In this document: one piece after another, positions 44,111-53,582 of the stretch
Position numbering within the stretch: position 1 is the stretch's first letter
Layout: every line of letters starts with the position of its first letter
Source of the DNA: Nonlabens sp. YIK11
GTDB taxonomy: Bacteria; Bacteroidota; Bacteroidia; Flavobacteriales; Flavobacteriaceae
Direction: 5' to 3'
Length of the DNA: 64,000 nt
Assembly: GCF_001413925.1 (NCBI RefSeq)
Contig: NZ_LBMJ01000001.1
Coordinates: 2,892,001 to 2,956,000, forward strand
Made by a program: the position numbers and the translations under genes
Notes under the pieces: model-generated
Told to the model about the DNA's origin: nothing
Databases searched by the model: none
The model's input: the letters and a program-made list of their open reading frames with translations, nothing else

Positions 44111-45073
44111 TTACACGGCTTGCGCAGCTTCTTCTTTTCTAGCGCGTTGCTTGTCTGCATATGCGGTTGCAGCTTCACGTACCCAAGCGCCATTTTCCCA
44201 AGCGTTTCTGCGTGCATCAAGCCTGGATTTATTCATAGGTCCATGGCCTTTTACCACTTGCCAGAATTCATCCCAATTGATCTCGCCAAAATCATAGTGT
44301 CCTGTTTCTTCATTCCACTTTAAATCTGGATCTGGAATCGTCAAGCCTAAAATGTCTGCCTGCGGTACCGTTTGATCAATAAACTGCTGGCGCAATTCGT
44401 CATTCGTTTTACGCTTCAATTTCCATTTCATGGATTGCTCTGTGTGCGTACTTTCTGCATCAGTTGGGCCTAACATCATTAGTGATGGCCACCACCAGCG
44501 GTTCAATGCATCTTGTGCCATCGCTTTCTGCTCTTCGCTTCCATTACAAAGTGATAACATGATCTCATAACCTTGACGCTGGTGAAAGCTTTCTTCCTTA
44601 CAAACACGCACCATGGCACGAGCATATGGCCCAAAGGATGTATTACATAGCGGCACTTGATTGATAATCGCTGCACCATCGACTAACCAGCCTATCGCGC
44701 CCATGTCTGCCCATGTAATCGTTGGATAATTAAATATGGAAGAATATTTTGCCTTACCAGAATGCAAATCTTCATACATCTGCTCACGTGTGATTCCTAA
44801 AGTTTCACAAGCACTGTAGAGGTATAAACCATGTCCAGCCTCATCTTGAACCTTAGCCAGCAAAGCGACCTTACGTCGTAAGGAAGGCGCACGAGTAATC
44901 CAATTTCCTTCTGGCAACATCCCGACGATTTCAGAATGCGCATGCTGGGAAATCTGGCGTATGTGTGTTTTACGATACTTCTCTGGCATCCAATCTTTGG
45001 GCTCGATTTTCTCGTCACGGGCAATTTTTGCATCAAATTGCTCTTCTAAACTCTTGATTTCTGCTTCGCTCAT
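44111..45073 (-). CDS. paaA: PaaA, catalytic subunit of the phenylacetyl-CoA epoxidase
   Basis: 320 residues; diiron monooxygenase that epoxidises the aromatic ring of phenylacetyl-CoA. Ligand motifs [17 protein letters not shown] and [16 protein letters not shown]; also [17 protein letters not shown] and [20 protein letters not shown] typical of PaaA. Second gene of the operon, after paaE. Confidence 0.97.
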   Translation of the reverse strand: MSEAEIKSLEEQFDAKIARDEKIEPKDWMPEKYRKTHIRQISQHAHSEIVGMLPEGNWITRAPSLRRKVALLAKVQDEAGHGLYLYSACETLGITREQMYEDLHSGKAKYSSIFNYPTITWADMGAIGWLVDGAAIINQVPLCNTSFGPYARAMVRVCKEESFHQRQGYEIMLSLCNGSEEQKAMAQDALNRWWWPSLMMLGPTDAESTHTEQSMKWKLKRKTNDELRQQFIDQTVPQADILGLTIPDPDLKWNEETGHYDFGEINWDEFWQVVKGHGPMNKSRLDARRNAWENGAWVREAATAYADKQRARKEEAAQAV

Positions 45074-45088
45074 GGTTTCTATTTTTTA

Positions 45089-45108
45089 ATTCCTGCGCAG
45101 GCAGGAAT
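45089..45108. repeat. Solo hairpin of the GIY-YIG repeat family
   Basis: ATTCCTGC, loop GCAG, GCAGGAAT. Its complement matches the 32005-32028 repeat at about 17 of 22 positions, but no nuclease gene is beside it. Confidence 0.7.
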
Positions 45109-45145
45109 CTCTTGGATTCGACACCTACGGTCATTTATTAATTCG

Positions 45146-45168
45146 CCTTCGACAAGCTCAGGCTGACA
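45146..45168. repeat. REP-like repeat between paaE and paaA
   Basis: CCTTCGACAAGCTCAGG, then CTGACA; matches the copy at 42481. Confidence 0.75.
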
Positions 45169-45200
45169 TTTATTTCTGTTTAGATGTTTATCAGTTATTC

Positions 45201-45216
45201 CGCTTTCGCGAAAGCG
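45201..45216. repeat. Iterated palindrome copy 19
   Basis: Perfect copy 2 bases past the paaE stop. Confidence 0.95.
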
Positions 45217-45218
45217 AA

Positions 45219-46295
45219 CTAAACATCATAATTCACTACTAATTTCTTACTGGTAGGAACGCTCACGCAGCTTAAAACATAACCTTTAGCTACTTCTTCA
45301 TCAGTCAAGGCATAGTTGACTTTCATCTCTACACTGCCTTCCTCAACCTTGCATTTACAAGTGCTACAAACGCCACCCTTACAAGCATATGGCAAATCTG
45401 CTCCTGCCGCTATCGCACCATCGAGGACGTTATCAAATTCATCTGCAAGTACAAAATGAAACTCCTTACTACCGTCAATGATGGTGACGTCCACACCTTG
45501 TACTTTTTTCTCGAGAGCCGCAGCTGCTCGTGCCTTGTCGGCATCACTCAAACCACTCACAAACAACTCAAAATGAATGTTTTCTTTTTTCATTCCTGCA
45601 GCGACCAACTCATCTCTAATCAAGAAAATCATTTCTTCTGGACCGCAAATAAATGCATCATCTGTGTGCGGTGCGTTGATCAACGTTTGAGTCAGCTGTT
45701 GCAATTTCTCTTTGTCAAATCTCCCGTTGAACAGAGGAATGTCGCGATGTTCCCTACTCAAGAAATAAAAGACTTCAAACCTGCTTAAGTATTTGTTTTT
45801 CAGTGCTTCTATCTCTTCTTTGAAGATAATGGATTTTGCCGTGCGGTTCAAGTAGAATAACTTGAATTTGGCATTGGGCTCACTCTTTAAATGCGTTTTT
45901 ATAATGCTGAGCATAGGCGTAATACCACTACCGGCAGCAAAAGCGATATAATTTTTGGTCACAGTTTCATCTACACACTCAATCCCAAAATCACCACTAG
46001 GAGCTGCTACTTGTAATGTATCTCCTGTTTTAAGCTCACGGTTGACATAGGTAGAAAATTTGCCTTCAAAGATTTCTTTCACAGCCACTTTCCATTCCTG
46101 ATCTAGTGGACTGCTGCACAACGAATAGCTGCGCCTCACGTCCTCGCCATTGATAGTCGCTCTCAAGGTCAAAAATTGTCCTTGACGGTAATCAAAGTCA
46201 GATCTTAACTGTTCTGGCACGTCGAAAGTGAGAACTGTAGTGTCTTCTGTTTCTTTGTATACCTCTGATAATCGTATGTCGTGGAACTTATTCAC
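45219..46295 (-). CDS. paaE: PaaE, reductase of the phenylacetyl-CoA epoxidase, GTG start
   Basis: 358 residues. FAD-binding domain with RRSYSLCSSP and GKFSTYVN; NAD(P)H domain with FAAGSGITPMLSIIK and FICGPEEMI; C-terminal plant-type 2Fe-2S domain with PYACKGGVCSTCKCKV...LSCVS. It passes electrons to PaaA. A TAG lies 8 codons upstream and no ATG is available, so GTG at 46295 is the start. It leads the operon, preceded by the operator palindrome. Confidence 0.93.
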   Translation of the reverse strand: MNKFHDIRLSEVYKETEDTTVLTFDVPEQLRSDFDYRQGQFLTLRATINGEDVRRSYSLCSSPLDQEWKVAVKEIFEGKFSTYVNRELKTGDTLQVAAPSGDFGIECVDETVTKNYIAFAAGSGITPMLSIIKTHLKSEPNAKFKLFYLNRTAKSIIFKEEIEALKNKYLSRFEVFYFLSREHRDIPLFNGRFDKEKLQQLTQTLINAPHTDDAFICGPEEMIFLIRDELVAAGMKKENIHFELFVSGLSDADKARAAAALEKKVQGVDVTIIDGSKEFHFVLADEFDNVLDGAIAAGADLPYACKGGVCSTCKCKVEEGSVEMKVNYALTDEEVAKGYVLSCVSVPTSKKLVVNYDV

Positions 46296-46323
46296 TCTTA
46301 TTAAGTCGTTAATTACCTACGAA

Positions 46324-46339
46324 ACTAACACTTGTTAGT
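46324..46339. promoter_or_regulatory. Operator-like palindrome before paaE
   Basis: ACTAACA-CT-TGTTAGT, identical over 16 bases to the site before E2, 29 bases upstream of the paaE GTG. Confidence 0.78.
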
Positions 46340-46384
46340 TTGATGTGCAAGTGGTTTAACAGTGAGTGATTTTGCCTATTTCTT

Positions 46385-46403
46385 TTCTCGACTGTAGCTC
46401 GAA
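46385..46403. repeat. REP-like repeat
   Basis: TTCTCGACTGTAGCTCGAA; one change from the copy in the E2 linker. The rest of 46340-46591 shows nothing recognisable. Confidence 0.65.
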
Positions 46404-46591
46404 ACAGGAATTAAAAAATTTTGCGTTTATCTACTTCAGAAATTTGAGTAATTCTATGAAGCCATCGCAGGTTGTGCTTGAGTGAAAACCTTAGTTTTCA
46501 AACTAGTGCCATAGCGCAGATTTTGGTAAAGACTTTACTAGACGATAACTTTGCAAGGACTTTTTACCGATTGTTTCTTATCAAGAATCGG

Positions 46592-47014
46592 TTATGCAGA
46601 AATTGAATTGGTTGACCTTTTGTATGGGAAAAGGAACATGGAATAAATAAAGACAAAGGCATAATAAAAACATGTCAACCCTACTAAAAAAGCTCCAACT
46701 ATATCTACTTGAATATTACCAGTCAACGACATAAAACCACCCACAAGTCCGCCAAGTCCAGAGATTGAAAACAAAATCAGAAAAAGAGTATGAGAAATTG
46801 GATTATGGAAATTCCTATGGGAATCTAGCAGCGTACGACGATGCAAGCTAATCGAGTAAAATAATAGAAGGACAAATAATGAAAGTGGTATCCATTTCAA
46901 ATGGTATGGAATCTCGGTATTAATTGTTGGTTTGTTCCAGATACTTATAACCATCAATAGTAAAGGTATCAAGTACACATATATGGATAGAATACAAAAC
47001 AGTTTGAGTTTCAT
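46592..47014 (-). CDS. Four-span membrane protein, unknown
   Basis: 140 residues with four hydrophobic segments (about 5-23, 42-58, 74-97, 103-130), and a basic loop HRRTLLDSHRNFHNP. No family recognised. Upstream of the paa operon on the same strand and likely separate from it. Confidence 0.6.
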   Translation of the reverse strand: MKLKLFCILSIYVYLIPLLLMVISIWNKPTINTEIPYHLKWIPLSLFVLLLFYSISLHRRTLLDSHRNFHNPISHTLFLILFSISGLGGLVGGFMSLTGNIQVDIVGAFLVGLTCFYYAFVFIYSMFLFPYKRSTNSISA

Positions 47015-47128
47015 CAGTAGTTATTTAAAAAATCAATCTACAAAAGTATTTTGACATGTACACCTAAACCCTTTTTACCAAAACGTTTGAGCGCTTTTAA
47101 TCTAAAATTGCGAGTTCAACATTCGTTC

Positions 47129-47992
47129 TTAGTGATACTGCCTAAAAATTTTAGTGGCTTCATTATAACTGCTCTCAAAAGGCATGGCGTTGACGTTGCA
47201 GTTGGCTTTTGCAGCATTAAAATAGCTTACCATTTTCTCGGTTGGCATATTGCCTGTAAGTTCATCTTTAGCCATAGGACAACCACCAAATCCTTGGATC
47301 GCGCCGTCAAATCTGCGGCAGCCCGCTTTGTAGGCGGCATCTATTTTCTCATGCCACTTATTGGGCGTTGTGTGTAAATGAGCACCAAATTCGATCTTCG
47401 GATATTTAGGAATCAAATTCGAAAACAAATAGTCGATGGATTCTGGATCTGAGGTTCCCACAGTGTCTGATAACGACAAGATCTCAACGCCCATGGTGCT
47501 TAACTTTTCAGTCCATTCGCCAACTATCTCTACATTCCAAGGATCACCGTAAGGATTACCGAATCCCATGGATATATAGACGACCACTTTTTTCGCTTTC
47601 GCGAAAGCGAGATCTAAAATTTCCTGCAACAACTCTACGGACTGAGCAATGGTCTTGTGCGTATTACGCATCTGGAAATTCTCAGATATAGAAAAAGGAT
47701 ACCCTAAGTAGTCAATCTCTGGATGCTCACAAGCATCTTGTGCACCACGCAAATTTGCAACGATGGCGAGAAGTTTTGAATCGGTTTTTGACAGGTCCAG
47801 CTGTGCCAAAACCTCAGCGGTGTCGACCATTTGAGGAATCGCCTTAGGCGACACAAAACTGCCAAAATCTATGGTATCAAAGCCGCATCGCAACAGCGAT
47901 TGCAGGTATTGAACCTTAGTGGCCGTGGGAATCATGTCCTTGATTCCCTGCATCGCATCACGTGGACATTCTATAATTTTTACTGCATCCAT
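47129..47992 (-). CDS. Hydroxymethylglutaryl-CoA lyase
   Basis: 287 residues of the HMGL/DRE-TIM family, splitting HMG-CoA to acetoacetate and acetyl-CoA in leucine breakdown. ECPRDAMQG with the metal/catalytic Arg-Asp, FGAHLHTTP (HxH metal ligands), and GGCPMAKDELTGNMPTEKMVSYF with the catalytic Cys. The palindrome is read AFAKA at about residues 130-134. It fits with the branched-chain-type E1/E2 genes. Confidence 0.92.
   Translation of the reverse strand: MDAVKIIECPRDAMQGIKDMIPTATKVQYLQSLLRCGFDTIDFGSFVSPKAIPQMVDTAEVLAQLDLSKTDSKLLAIVANLRGAQDACEHPEIDYLGYPFSISENFQMRNTHKTIAQSVELLQEILDLAFAKAKKVVVYISMGFGNPYGDPWNVEIVGEWTEKLSTMGVEILSLSDTVGTSDPESIDYLFSNLIPKYPKIEFGAHLHTTPNKWHEKIDAAYKAGCRRFDGAIQGFGGCPMAKDELTGNMPTEKMVSYFNAAKANCNVNAMPFESSYNEATKIFRQYH
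47594..47609. repeat. Iterated palindrome copy 20
   Basis: Perfect copy in the HMG-CoA lyase gene, AFAKA frame. Confidence 0.95.
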
Positions 47993-48028
47993 TGCAGTAA
48001 AGATAGTATTTACCGCAGATTATTATCA

Positions 48029-50245
48029 TTATGATGATGCTTGCCTAAATTTAGTCAACACCTTGCGCACATGGTCTGTATCATCTACGTAATAACGGGC
48101 AGCCGTGCTGGCGACACCTACTTTAACGGTTACGGCATCTTCTGGCAGGTCTTGGAACATGAACTCGTCGGTCCAGTCATCGCCTATACAAAAGATGAAA
48201 TCATAGTTTTTATTAAGAATGTGGTTATTGGACGCCTTGCCCTTATGCACATTGCTGCTCTTGATCTCGATAACTTTGTTACCGGACAGCACACTAAGAC
48301 CATGATTGCTGGTCAGCTCTCTTATCACGTTAGATAAATCGTTTGCCCGCTGCTCACCTAGTTCTGGATCTGCCTTGCGATAATGCCATGCCAGCGAGTA
48401 GTTTTTTTCTTCTATAAAAGTTCCTGGCGTGCGATCCACATAATTTTGCATCACAGGCTGAATGGTAGGTACCCAATCATTGTTCATGGTTTCTGTCAAT
48501 TCCCAATCCTTACCGTAGTATTTTTTAAGTACGCCATGTTCTGCAATCAAGGTTACTGGTACATCCTTGAACCATTCTCCTAGCGTGACGGAATCACGAC
48601 CGCTTATCACCACGACTTCATTCTTTTCATTGGATTGTAGATCTTCAACCATTTCAAGCAACGCTTGATCTGGTTTTGCATCTCCTGGATTATTGACAAA
48701 GCCTCTCAAGGTACCGTCATAATCCAAGAAGAAAATACGCTTGTTGGCTTTTTTGAACCGTTCTAGAATTTCCGTTTCTTGTTTCTCGTTAAGAAAGGTC
48801 GCTTTAGCAACGGACTGTGTACTCTTCACGGAATCCAATTTGGTCATAAAATCGCTAGCCCATTTTTCTACATTATAGCGTTCCAGTCGCTTTTGCATGA
48901 ATTTGTTGCGCTTTTTCTGCTCTTCTTCTGGCATTTCAAGCGCGTCTTTGATCGTGTCTGCAATTAGGTTGATATCGTTTGGATTGATGAGCAACGCCTC
49001 ATTCATCTCTTTAGAGGCACCAGCCATTTCTGACAAAATAAGCACACCTGTACGATCGATGCGCGTGGCGATGTATTCCTTGGCCACCAGATTCATTCCG
49101 TCACGTATAGGCGTGATAAGAGCCACGTCACAAGAGGTGTACAAATCAATTAAATTATTAAACGGCATGGACCTGTAGAAATACCATACTGGTGTCCAAC
49201 TCACGGTTGAGAACTTCCCATTGATGCGTCCTACCAGCTCGTCGATTTCTTTTTTAAGTACTTGGTATTGGGGAACGTTGGAACGGCTGGGAACCGCCAG
49301 CATCACGAGCCTTACCTTTTCTGTATAATCAGGATATTTCTCCAGGAAGTGTTCAAAAGCCCTAAGCCTGTTTGCAATTCCCTTGGTATAATCCAGTCTA
49401 TCAATGGACAGAATCATTTTGGCATCTGGAGTGGCCGTTGCATGGAGGTCTAGGCGACGCTGTAGTTCACTTTGCGTCTTGTCTGTTTGTTCGTAGTTCG
49501 CTTTCGCGAAAGCGTGAAACTTCTCATAATCGATTCCCATAGGGAAACTGTCTACCTTGATGTGACGGTCCTTATAAGTAATCTCATTAAAACTTACCTC
49601 GTGCCCCAAGATCCTGCTTACTGAGCTCAAAAAGTGGCGTTCATAATCATAGGTATGAAAGCCCAACAAGTCTGCGCCCAAAAGTCCCTTCAAGATCTGG
49701 TCACGCCATGGCAGTGTCCTGAAAACCTCATAAGATGGAAATGGTATGTGCAAAAAGAATCCTATGGACACGTCTGGCCGCTTTTCCTTGATCAATTGTG
49801 GCAGTAACATCAACTGGTAATCATGTACCCAGACGTTGTCACCTTCTTCCAGATTTTCCAGAACAACATCGGCAAACTTTTGATTGACGCTTTTATAGAT
49901 TTCCCAGTTTTCGCTATCAAATTCTGCATATTCCATAAAATAGTGATAGAGTGGCCAGATGGTACGGTTACTAAAACCGTAGTAAAAACCATCCATATCT
50001 GACTGTGTCAACTCTACTGCAGCACATTGTTGGTTTTGAACTGCTTTTTCAATATCACTTTCCAGCTCTTGTGGCGTTTCTTCTACCGTGAGTCCTGTCC
50101 AACCTATCCATAAGCCGTTGCTGTCTCGATGTACCGACTTAAGGCCTGTGGCCAGCCCGCCAACGCTGGGTTCTGAACTTACCTTGCCATCTTCAATAGA
50201 GAGTTGCAAGGGTAATCTGTTGGATACGATGATAGTTTTGCTCAT
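48029..50245 (-). CDS. Bifunctional trehalose-6-phosphate synthase/phosphatase
   Basis: 738 residues. GT20 synthase domain (about 1-470): VSNRLPLQL, GGLATGLKSVHRDSNGLWIGWTG, VWVHDYQLMLLP, GLLGADLLGFHTYDYERHFL, LITPIRDGMNLVAKEY. HAD phosphatase domain (about 490-738): FFLDYDGTLRGFV with the nucleophile Asp, VISGRDSVTL, FCIGDDWTDEFMF. Makes the osmolyte trehalose from UDP-glucose and glucose-6-phosphate. The palindrome is read AFAKA at about 245-249. Divergent from the GH15 gene. Confidence 0.95.
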   Translation of the reverse strand: MSKTIIVSNRLPLQLSIEDGKVSSEPSVGGLATGLKSVHRDSNGLWIGWTGLTVEETPQELESDIEKAVQNQQCAAVELTQSDMDGFYYGFSNRTIWPLYHYFMEYAEFDSENWEIYKSVNQKFADVVLENLEEGDNVWVHDYQLMLLPQLIKEKRPDVSIGFFLHIPFPSYEVFRTLPWRDQILKGLLGADLLGFHTYDYERHFLSSVSRILGHEVSFNEITYKDRHIKVDSFPMGIDYEKFHAFAKANYEQTDKTQSELQRRLDLHATATPDAKMILSIDRLDYTKGIANRLRAFEHFLEKYPDYTEKVRLVMLAVPSRSNVPQYQVLKKEIDELVGRINGKFSTVSWTPVWYFYRSMPFNNLIDLYTSCDVALITPIRDGMNLVAKEYIATRIDRTGVLILSEMAGASKEMNEALLINPNDINLIADTIKDALEMPEEEQKKRNKFMQKRLERYNVEKWASDFMTKLDSVKSTQSVAKATFLNEKQETEILERFKKANKRIFFLDYDGTLRGFVNNPGDAKPDQALLEMVEDLQSNEKNEVVVISGRDSVTLGEWFKDVPVTLIAEHGVLKKYYGKDWELTETMNNDWVPTIQPVMQNYVDRTPGTFIEEKNYSLAWHYRKADPELGEQRANDLSNVIRELTSNHGLSVLSGNKVIEIKSSNVHKGKASNNHILNKNYDFIFCIGDDWTDEFMFQDLPEDAVTVKVGVASTAARYYVDDTDHVRKVLTKFRQASS
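49499..49514. repeat. Iterated palindrome copy 21
   Basis: Perfect copy in the synthase domain, AFAKA frame. Confidence 0.95.
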
Positions 50246-50340
50246 AAACTGAACTGATTTTATGTGGATGGTTCTTTAATCCTTAAATTTCGGGTTTTCA
50301 TTTTGAAATCTGGAACAGATTTTAATTAAGATAACATTTT

Positions 50341-52119
50341 ATGGAGAACCTGAATTACGGAATTATTGGAAATTGTAAGAGTGCGGCACTGGTATCTCAA
50401 ACAGGATCCATCGACTGGTGTTGCCTGCCCATTTTTGATAGTGCCTCTGTTTTTGCCAAAATTCTAGACGATGAAAAAGGTGGTAGTCTTTCTTTTAAAG
50501 TAGCTGACGATTATACCATCGAGCAGGAATATTTATGGCAAACCAATATCTTGAGTACGACCTTTGACAATGGTACAGACGCCTTTCAAGTCATTGATTT
50601 TATGCCTAGGTATCCACATCAGGATGGTAGTTTCTATTCACCACCAGATATTGTACGATTTATAAGGCTGATCAAGGGAACACCGCAGTTTCAAGTTCAG
50701 TACGACCCTAAATTGAAATACGCCCTAGGCAAAACGGAAACCGAAGAAGAAGGAGAATACATCCATAGCAAAACCACAGAAGGTGAATATGAATCTGTCT
50801 TTCTATACAGCGATCTAAAACTTCAAGATATTATTGATCAAAACACGATCACTCTAGATTCCAATGCCTTCTTACTGCTGTCTTACCATGAAAAACTAAC
50901 GGCTCAAACGCTGGATCGCGCCTATTTAAAGTTTCAACGTACCAAAACCTACTGGATGAACTGGAGCGAGCGTACGACTCGCTATCCTTTATACCAAGAA
51001 GAGATTGTACGCAGCGCACTAACGCTTAAAGCACTAACTTTTGAGAAGACAGGTGCCGTGCTCGCAGCAGCGACCACCAGTTTACCAGAAACCATTGGTG
51101 AGGTAAGAAACTGGGATTACCGTTTTTGCTGGATACGTGATGCCTCAATGGTCATACGCGTTATAGCTGGATTGGGACACATGAAATCTGCCCGCAAGTT
51201 CCTTCAGTTTATCGTCAACACCATACCAGAAAAAGACGAAAAGATACAGATCATGTACGGTATCAACGGCGAGAAAGACCTGACCGAAGAATTTCTGGAC
51301 CATCTTTCTGGCTACAAAGACTCGAGTCCAGTTCGTATTGGAAATGCTGCCTACATCCAGAAACAAAATGACATCTATGGCATCCTCATGGAAGTTATCT
51401 ACCAGCAGTTTGTTCAATTTGAGACAAGTCTGGAGAATAGCGAGGAACTGTGGACCATCATCAAAAGTGTGACCTCTATTGTCAATCAGCACTGGCAAGA
51501 GCCAGACAAAGGCATCTGGGAATTGCGTACTGAAGATCGCCATTTTGTATTCTCAAAACTGTTGTGCTGGGTAGCGATGGATCGCGCGATCAAAATAAGC
51601 GAGATTTTGGGACGCGTCAAATACTTGAAAGAATGGCGACAGTTGCGCAGCGAGATCCACGACGACATCTATAACAATGGATGGAATGAAGAAGTGCAAG
51701 CCTACACGCAATCCTATGGCTCTAAAGACCTGGACGCTTCCACATTACTCATGCAGCAATATGGTTTTATACAGGCAGATGACCCAAGATTTATAAGCAC
51801 CGTTCAGGCTACCGAAAAAGAATTATGCAACGATGGTTTGATGTATAGGTATAAGAATAATGATGATTTTGGAGAGCCCAGCTCCAGCTTTACGATTTGT
51901 ACGTTTTGGTTGATCGACAGCCTGCATAAAATAGGTGAAACCGAAAAAGCTAGAGCATACTTTGACCAATTGCTTTCTTACAGCAATCATTTGGGATTAT
52001 TTAGTGAGGATATTGATTTCAAGACCAAGAGACTATTGGGGAACTTCCCGCAGGCATACTCGCATCTGGCGTTGATTGAGACGGCGATTAATTTTAGTAA
52101 AGAATTTACAAAAGCTTGA
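50341..52119 (+). CDS. Glycoside hydrolase family 15 protein (glucoamylase/trehalase type)
   Basis: 592 residues, no signal peptide, so cytoplasmic. Starts NYGIIGNCKSAALVSQTGSIDWCCLPIFDSASVFAKIL, a GH15 N-terminal domain; the (alpha/alpha)6 domain has VRNWDYRFCWIRDASMVIRV and FTICTFWLIDSLHKIG. Some GH15 enzymes are trehalases; its position, head-to-head with the trehalose synthase, makes trehalose or glycogen turnover likely, but the substrate is not proven. Confidence 0.9.
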   Translation: MENLNYGIIGNCKSAALVSQTGSIDWCCLPIFDSASVFAKILDDEKGGSLSFKVADDYTIEQEYLWQTNILSTTFDNGTDAFQVIDFMPRYPHQDGSFYSPPDIVRFIRLIKGTPQFQVQYDPKLKYALGKTETEEEGEYIHSKTTEGEYESVFLYSDLKLQDIIDQNTITLDSNAFLLLSYHEKLTAQTLDRAYLKFQRTKTYWMNWSERTTRYPLYQEEIVRSALTLKALTFEKTGAVLAAATTSLPETIGEVRNWDYRFCWIRDASMVIRVIAGLGHMKSARKFLQFIVNTIPEKDEKIQIMYGINGEKDLTEEFLDHLSGYKDSSPVRIGNAAYIQKQNDIYGILMEVIYQQFVQFETSLENSEELWTIIKSVTSIVNQHWQEPDKGIWELRTEDRHFVFSKLLCWVAMDRAIKISEILGRVKYLKEWRQLRSEIHDDIYNNGWNEEVQAYTQSYGSKDLDASTLLMQQYGFIQADDPRFISTVQATEKELCNDGLMYRYKNNDDFGEPSSSFTICTFWLIDSLHKIGETEKARAYFDQLLSYSNHLGLFSEDIDFKTKRLLGNFPQAYSHLALIETAINFSKEFTKA

Positions 52120-52127
52120 TATGAGTT

Positions 52128-52143
52128 CGCTTTCGCGAAAGCA
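52128..52143. repeat. Iterated palindrome copy 22 (last base changed)
   Basis: CGCTTTCGCGAAAGCA, 9 bases past the GH15 stop. Confidence 0.9.
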
Positions 52144-52247
52144 GAATCACAAGAATTATTGTGTAAGAATCCCGCTTGTGAAAACCTAAAGATTATCTAT
52201 AATCTCTTTATTCAATAAATTTGTAAAAAACCAATAAAGTAATTTGC

Positions 52248-52781
52248 ATGAAATCATTCCTAATATGTGTGCTGCTAATGGCCACGTTTATCGTTAATGC
52301 CCAGGATGAATCTGGAACCGTTTACTTGAAAGACGGAACGGTAAAAAGCGGTCTTGTAAAATCAAGGTTTTTCGGTGGGTTTAAATTTAAATCCAATGAA
52401 TCTGCTGAGGCTATTGATTACAAAGCGAGCGAAGTGTCCGGTGTAGATGTGGATGGCAAACGTTACCGCTCCATCACCATAGAAGATGGCAAGGAAATCA
52501 ATTTATTACTTTGGGTAGAAGAAGGAAAAAAGAATCTTTACCTAAGAAGCACAACGATTACTACGGCATCGATGAATGGAATTCCGTCTTTTACGACCGT
52601 GATAACTTATTATTTGGAAGAAGGGAACAAAGTCACAAAATTAGGGAGAAGGCTAAAAAAGAAAGAATACTCCTTATTTGAAGACTGTCCGGCACTGATA
52701 CAGAAAATAAAAAGTAAGGATATTAAAAGAACGGATATGGAAGGAATTGTTCGTTACTACAATCAGCAGTGTGGCGATTGA
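52248..52781 (+). CDS. Secreted protein, unknown
   Basis: 177 residues. Signal MKSFLICVLLMATFIVNAQ, then GTVYLKDGTVKSGLVKSRFFGGFKFKSNESAEAIDYKASEVSGV, a pattern of small beta-rich envelope proteins ('KDG..KGxI' type), and a C-terminal helical end with two Cys (FEDCPAL, YYNQQCGD). Unrecognised. Convergent with the LysE gene, only 6 bases apart. Confidence 0.7.
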   Translation: MKSFLICVLLMATFIVNAQDESGTVYLKDGTVKSGLVKSRFFGGFKFKSNESAEAIDYKASEVSGVDVDGKRYRSITIEDGKEINLLLWVEEGKKNLYLRSTTITTASMNGIPSFTTVITYYLEEGNKVTKLGRRLKKKEYSLFEDCPALIQKIKSKDIKRTDMEGIVRYYNQQCGD

Positions 52782-52787
52782 TCCACT

Positions 52788-53408
52788 CTAATCTATAACA
52801 AATATCACCACCGCAATACCTACAAAAACAATAATCTGAGTCCACTTCATCGCTGGACCAAACCAGCTGGAAGATCGTATAAATCGAGCCACGCTGCCAC
52901 CTAAAAAGGCGATCAGGTAAAAAGTAATCAGCGATACCAGCATAAAGATTCCGCCCAAAATATAGATCTGTATCCATTCTTCCATAGCGCCAGGAACTAC
53001 AAACTGTGGCAGCAAAGCCAAGAAGAATAAAGTCACTTTGGGATTCAACAAATTCATGGTGATGCCTACTCGGTATAGCTTCCACCAGCTTTGATGGTTT
53101 GTAGTGTTCTCTTCTAAATGAATAGACCCATCCGATTGATAGACTTTGTAGGCCAAGAACAGCAAATAGATCGCTCCGAAGATTTTAATAAGCAACAACA
53201 GCCATTCATTATCCCGCAAAATCACTGCAAATCCTAATGCAACTAATGACGTGTGGAAGATGCAGCCTGTAATTAAACCACTGGCTACGGCAATGCCATA
53301 CCTAGCGCCTCGAGCGACAGATTGTGTGAGGACGAAAATATTGTCGGGTCCTGGCGAGATGGCCAGCAGGAAAGCCGCGAGGGAAAAGGCGATGCAGGAT
53401 TCAAGCAT
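52788..53408 (-). CDS. LysE/RhtB family amino-acid exporter
   Basis: 206 residues with six predicted spans. Family signature ISPGPDNIFVLTQSVARGARYGIAVASGLITG at about 18-49, and LNPKVTLFFLALLPQFV. Exports amino acids or homoserine lactones; substrate not predictable. Monocistronic. Confidence 0.9.
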   Translation of the reverse strand: MLESCIAFSLAAFLLAISPGPDNIFVLTQSVARGARYGIAVASGLITGCIFHTSLVALGFAVILRDNEWLLLLIKIFGAIYLLFLAYKVYQSDGSIHLEENTTNHQSWWKLYRVGITMNLLNPKVTLFFLALLPQFVVPGAMEEWIQIYILGGIFMLVSLITFYLIAFLGGSVARFIRSSSWFGPAMKWTQIIVFVGIAVVIFVID

Positions 53409-53429
53409 TGAGTTATATTTCTGAGAGAA

Positions 53430-53446
53430 GCTGAAACGAATTCAGC
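53430..53446. repeat. REP-like CTGAA/TTCAG hairpin
   Basis: GCTGAA-acgaa-TTCAGC followed by ATGATGG; in the 174-base gap between the LysE gene and pyrD. Confidence 0.75.
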
Positions 53447-53551
53447 ATGATGGCGATTTTTGTCACCTTGAATTATTTAATGGTCTGACGGAGTTTGTTT
53501 TATGGTTGCAATTCTAATTTAAAATAATCATTTAACCTGCAGATCTGAAGA

Positions 53552-53570
53552 TGCTGAATCGAGTTCAGCA
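53552..53570. repeat. REP-like CTGAA/TTCAG hairpin
   Basis: TGCTGAA-tcgag-TTCAGCA followed by TGACC, 12 bases past the pyrD stop; same family as 53430 and 56368. Confidence 0.78.
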
Positions 53571-53582
53571 TGACCGTAATTT

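Noticed and set aside
46566..46592. Hairpin ACCGATT/AATCGGT as a terminator of the 46592 gene
   Set aside because: No T-run on either strand next to the stem and it overlaps the stop codon.
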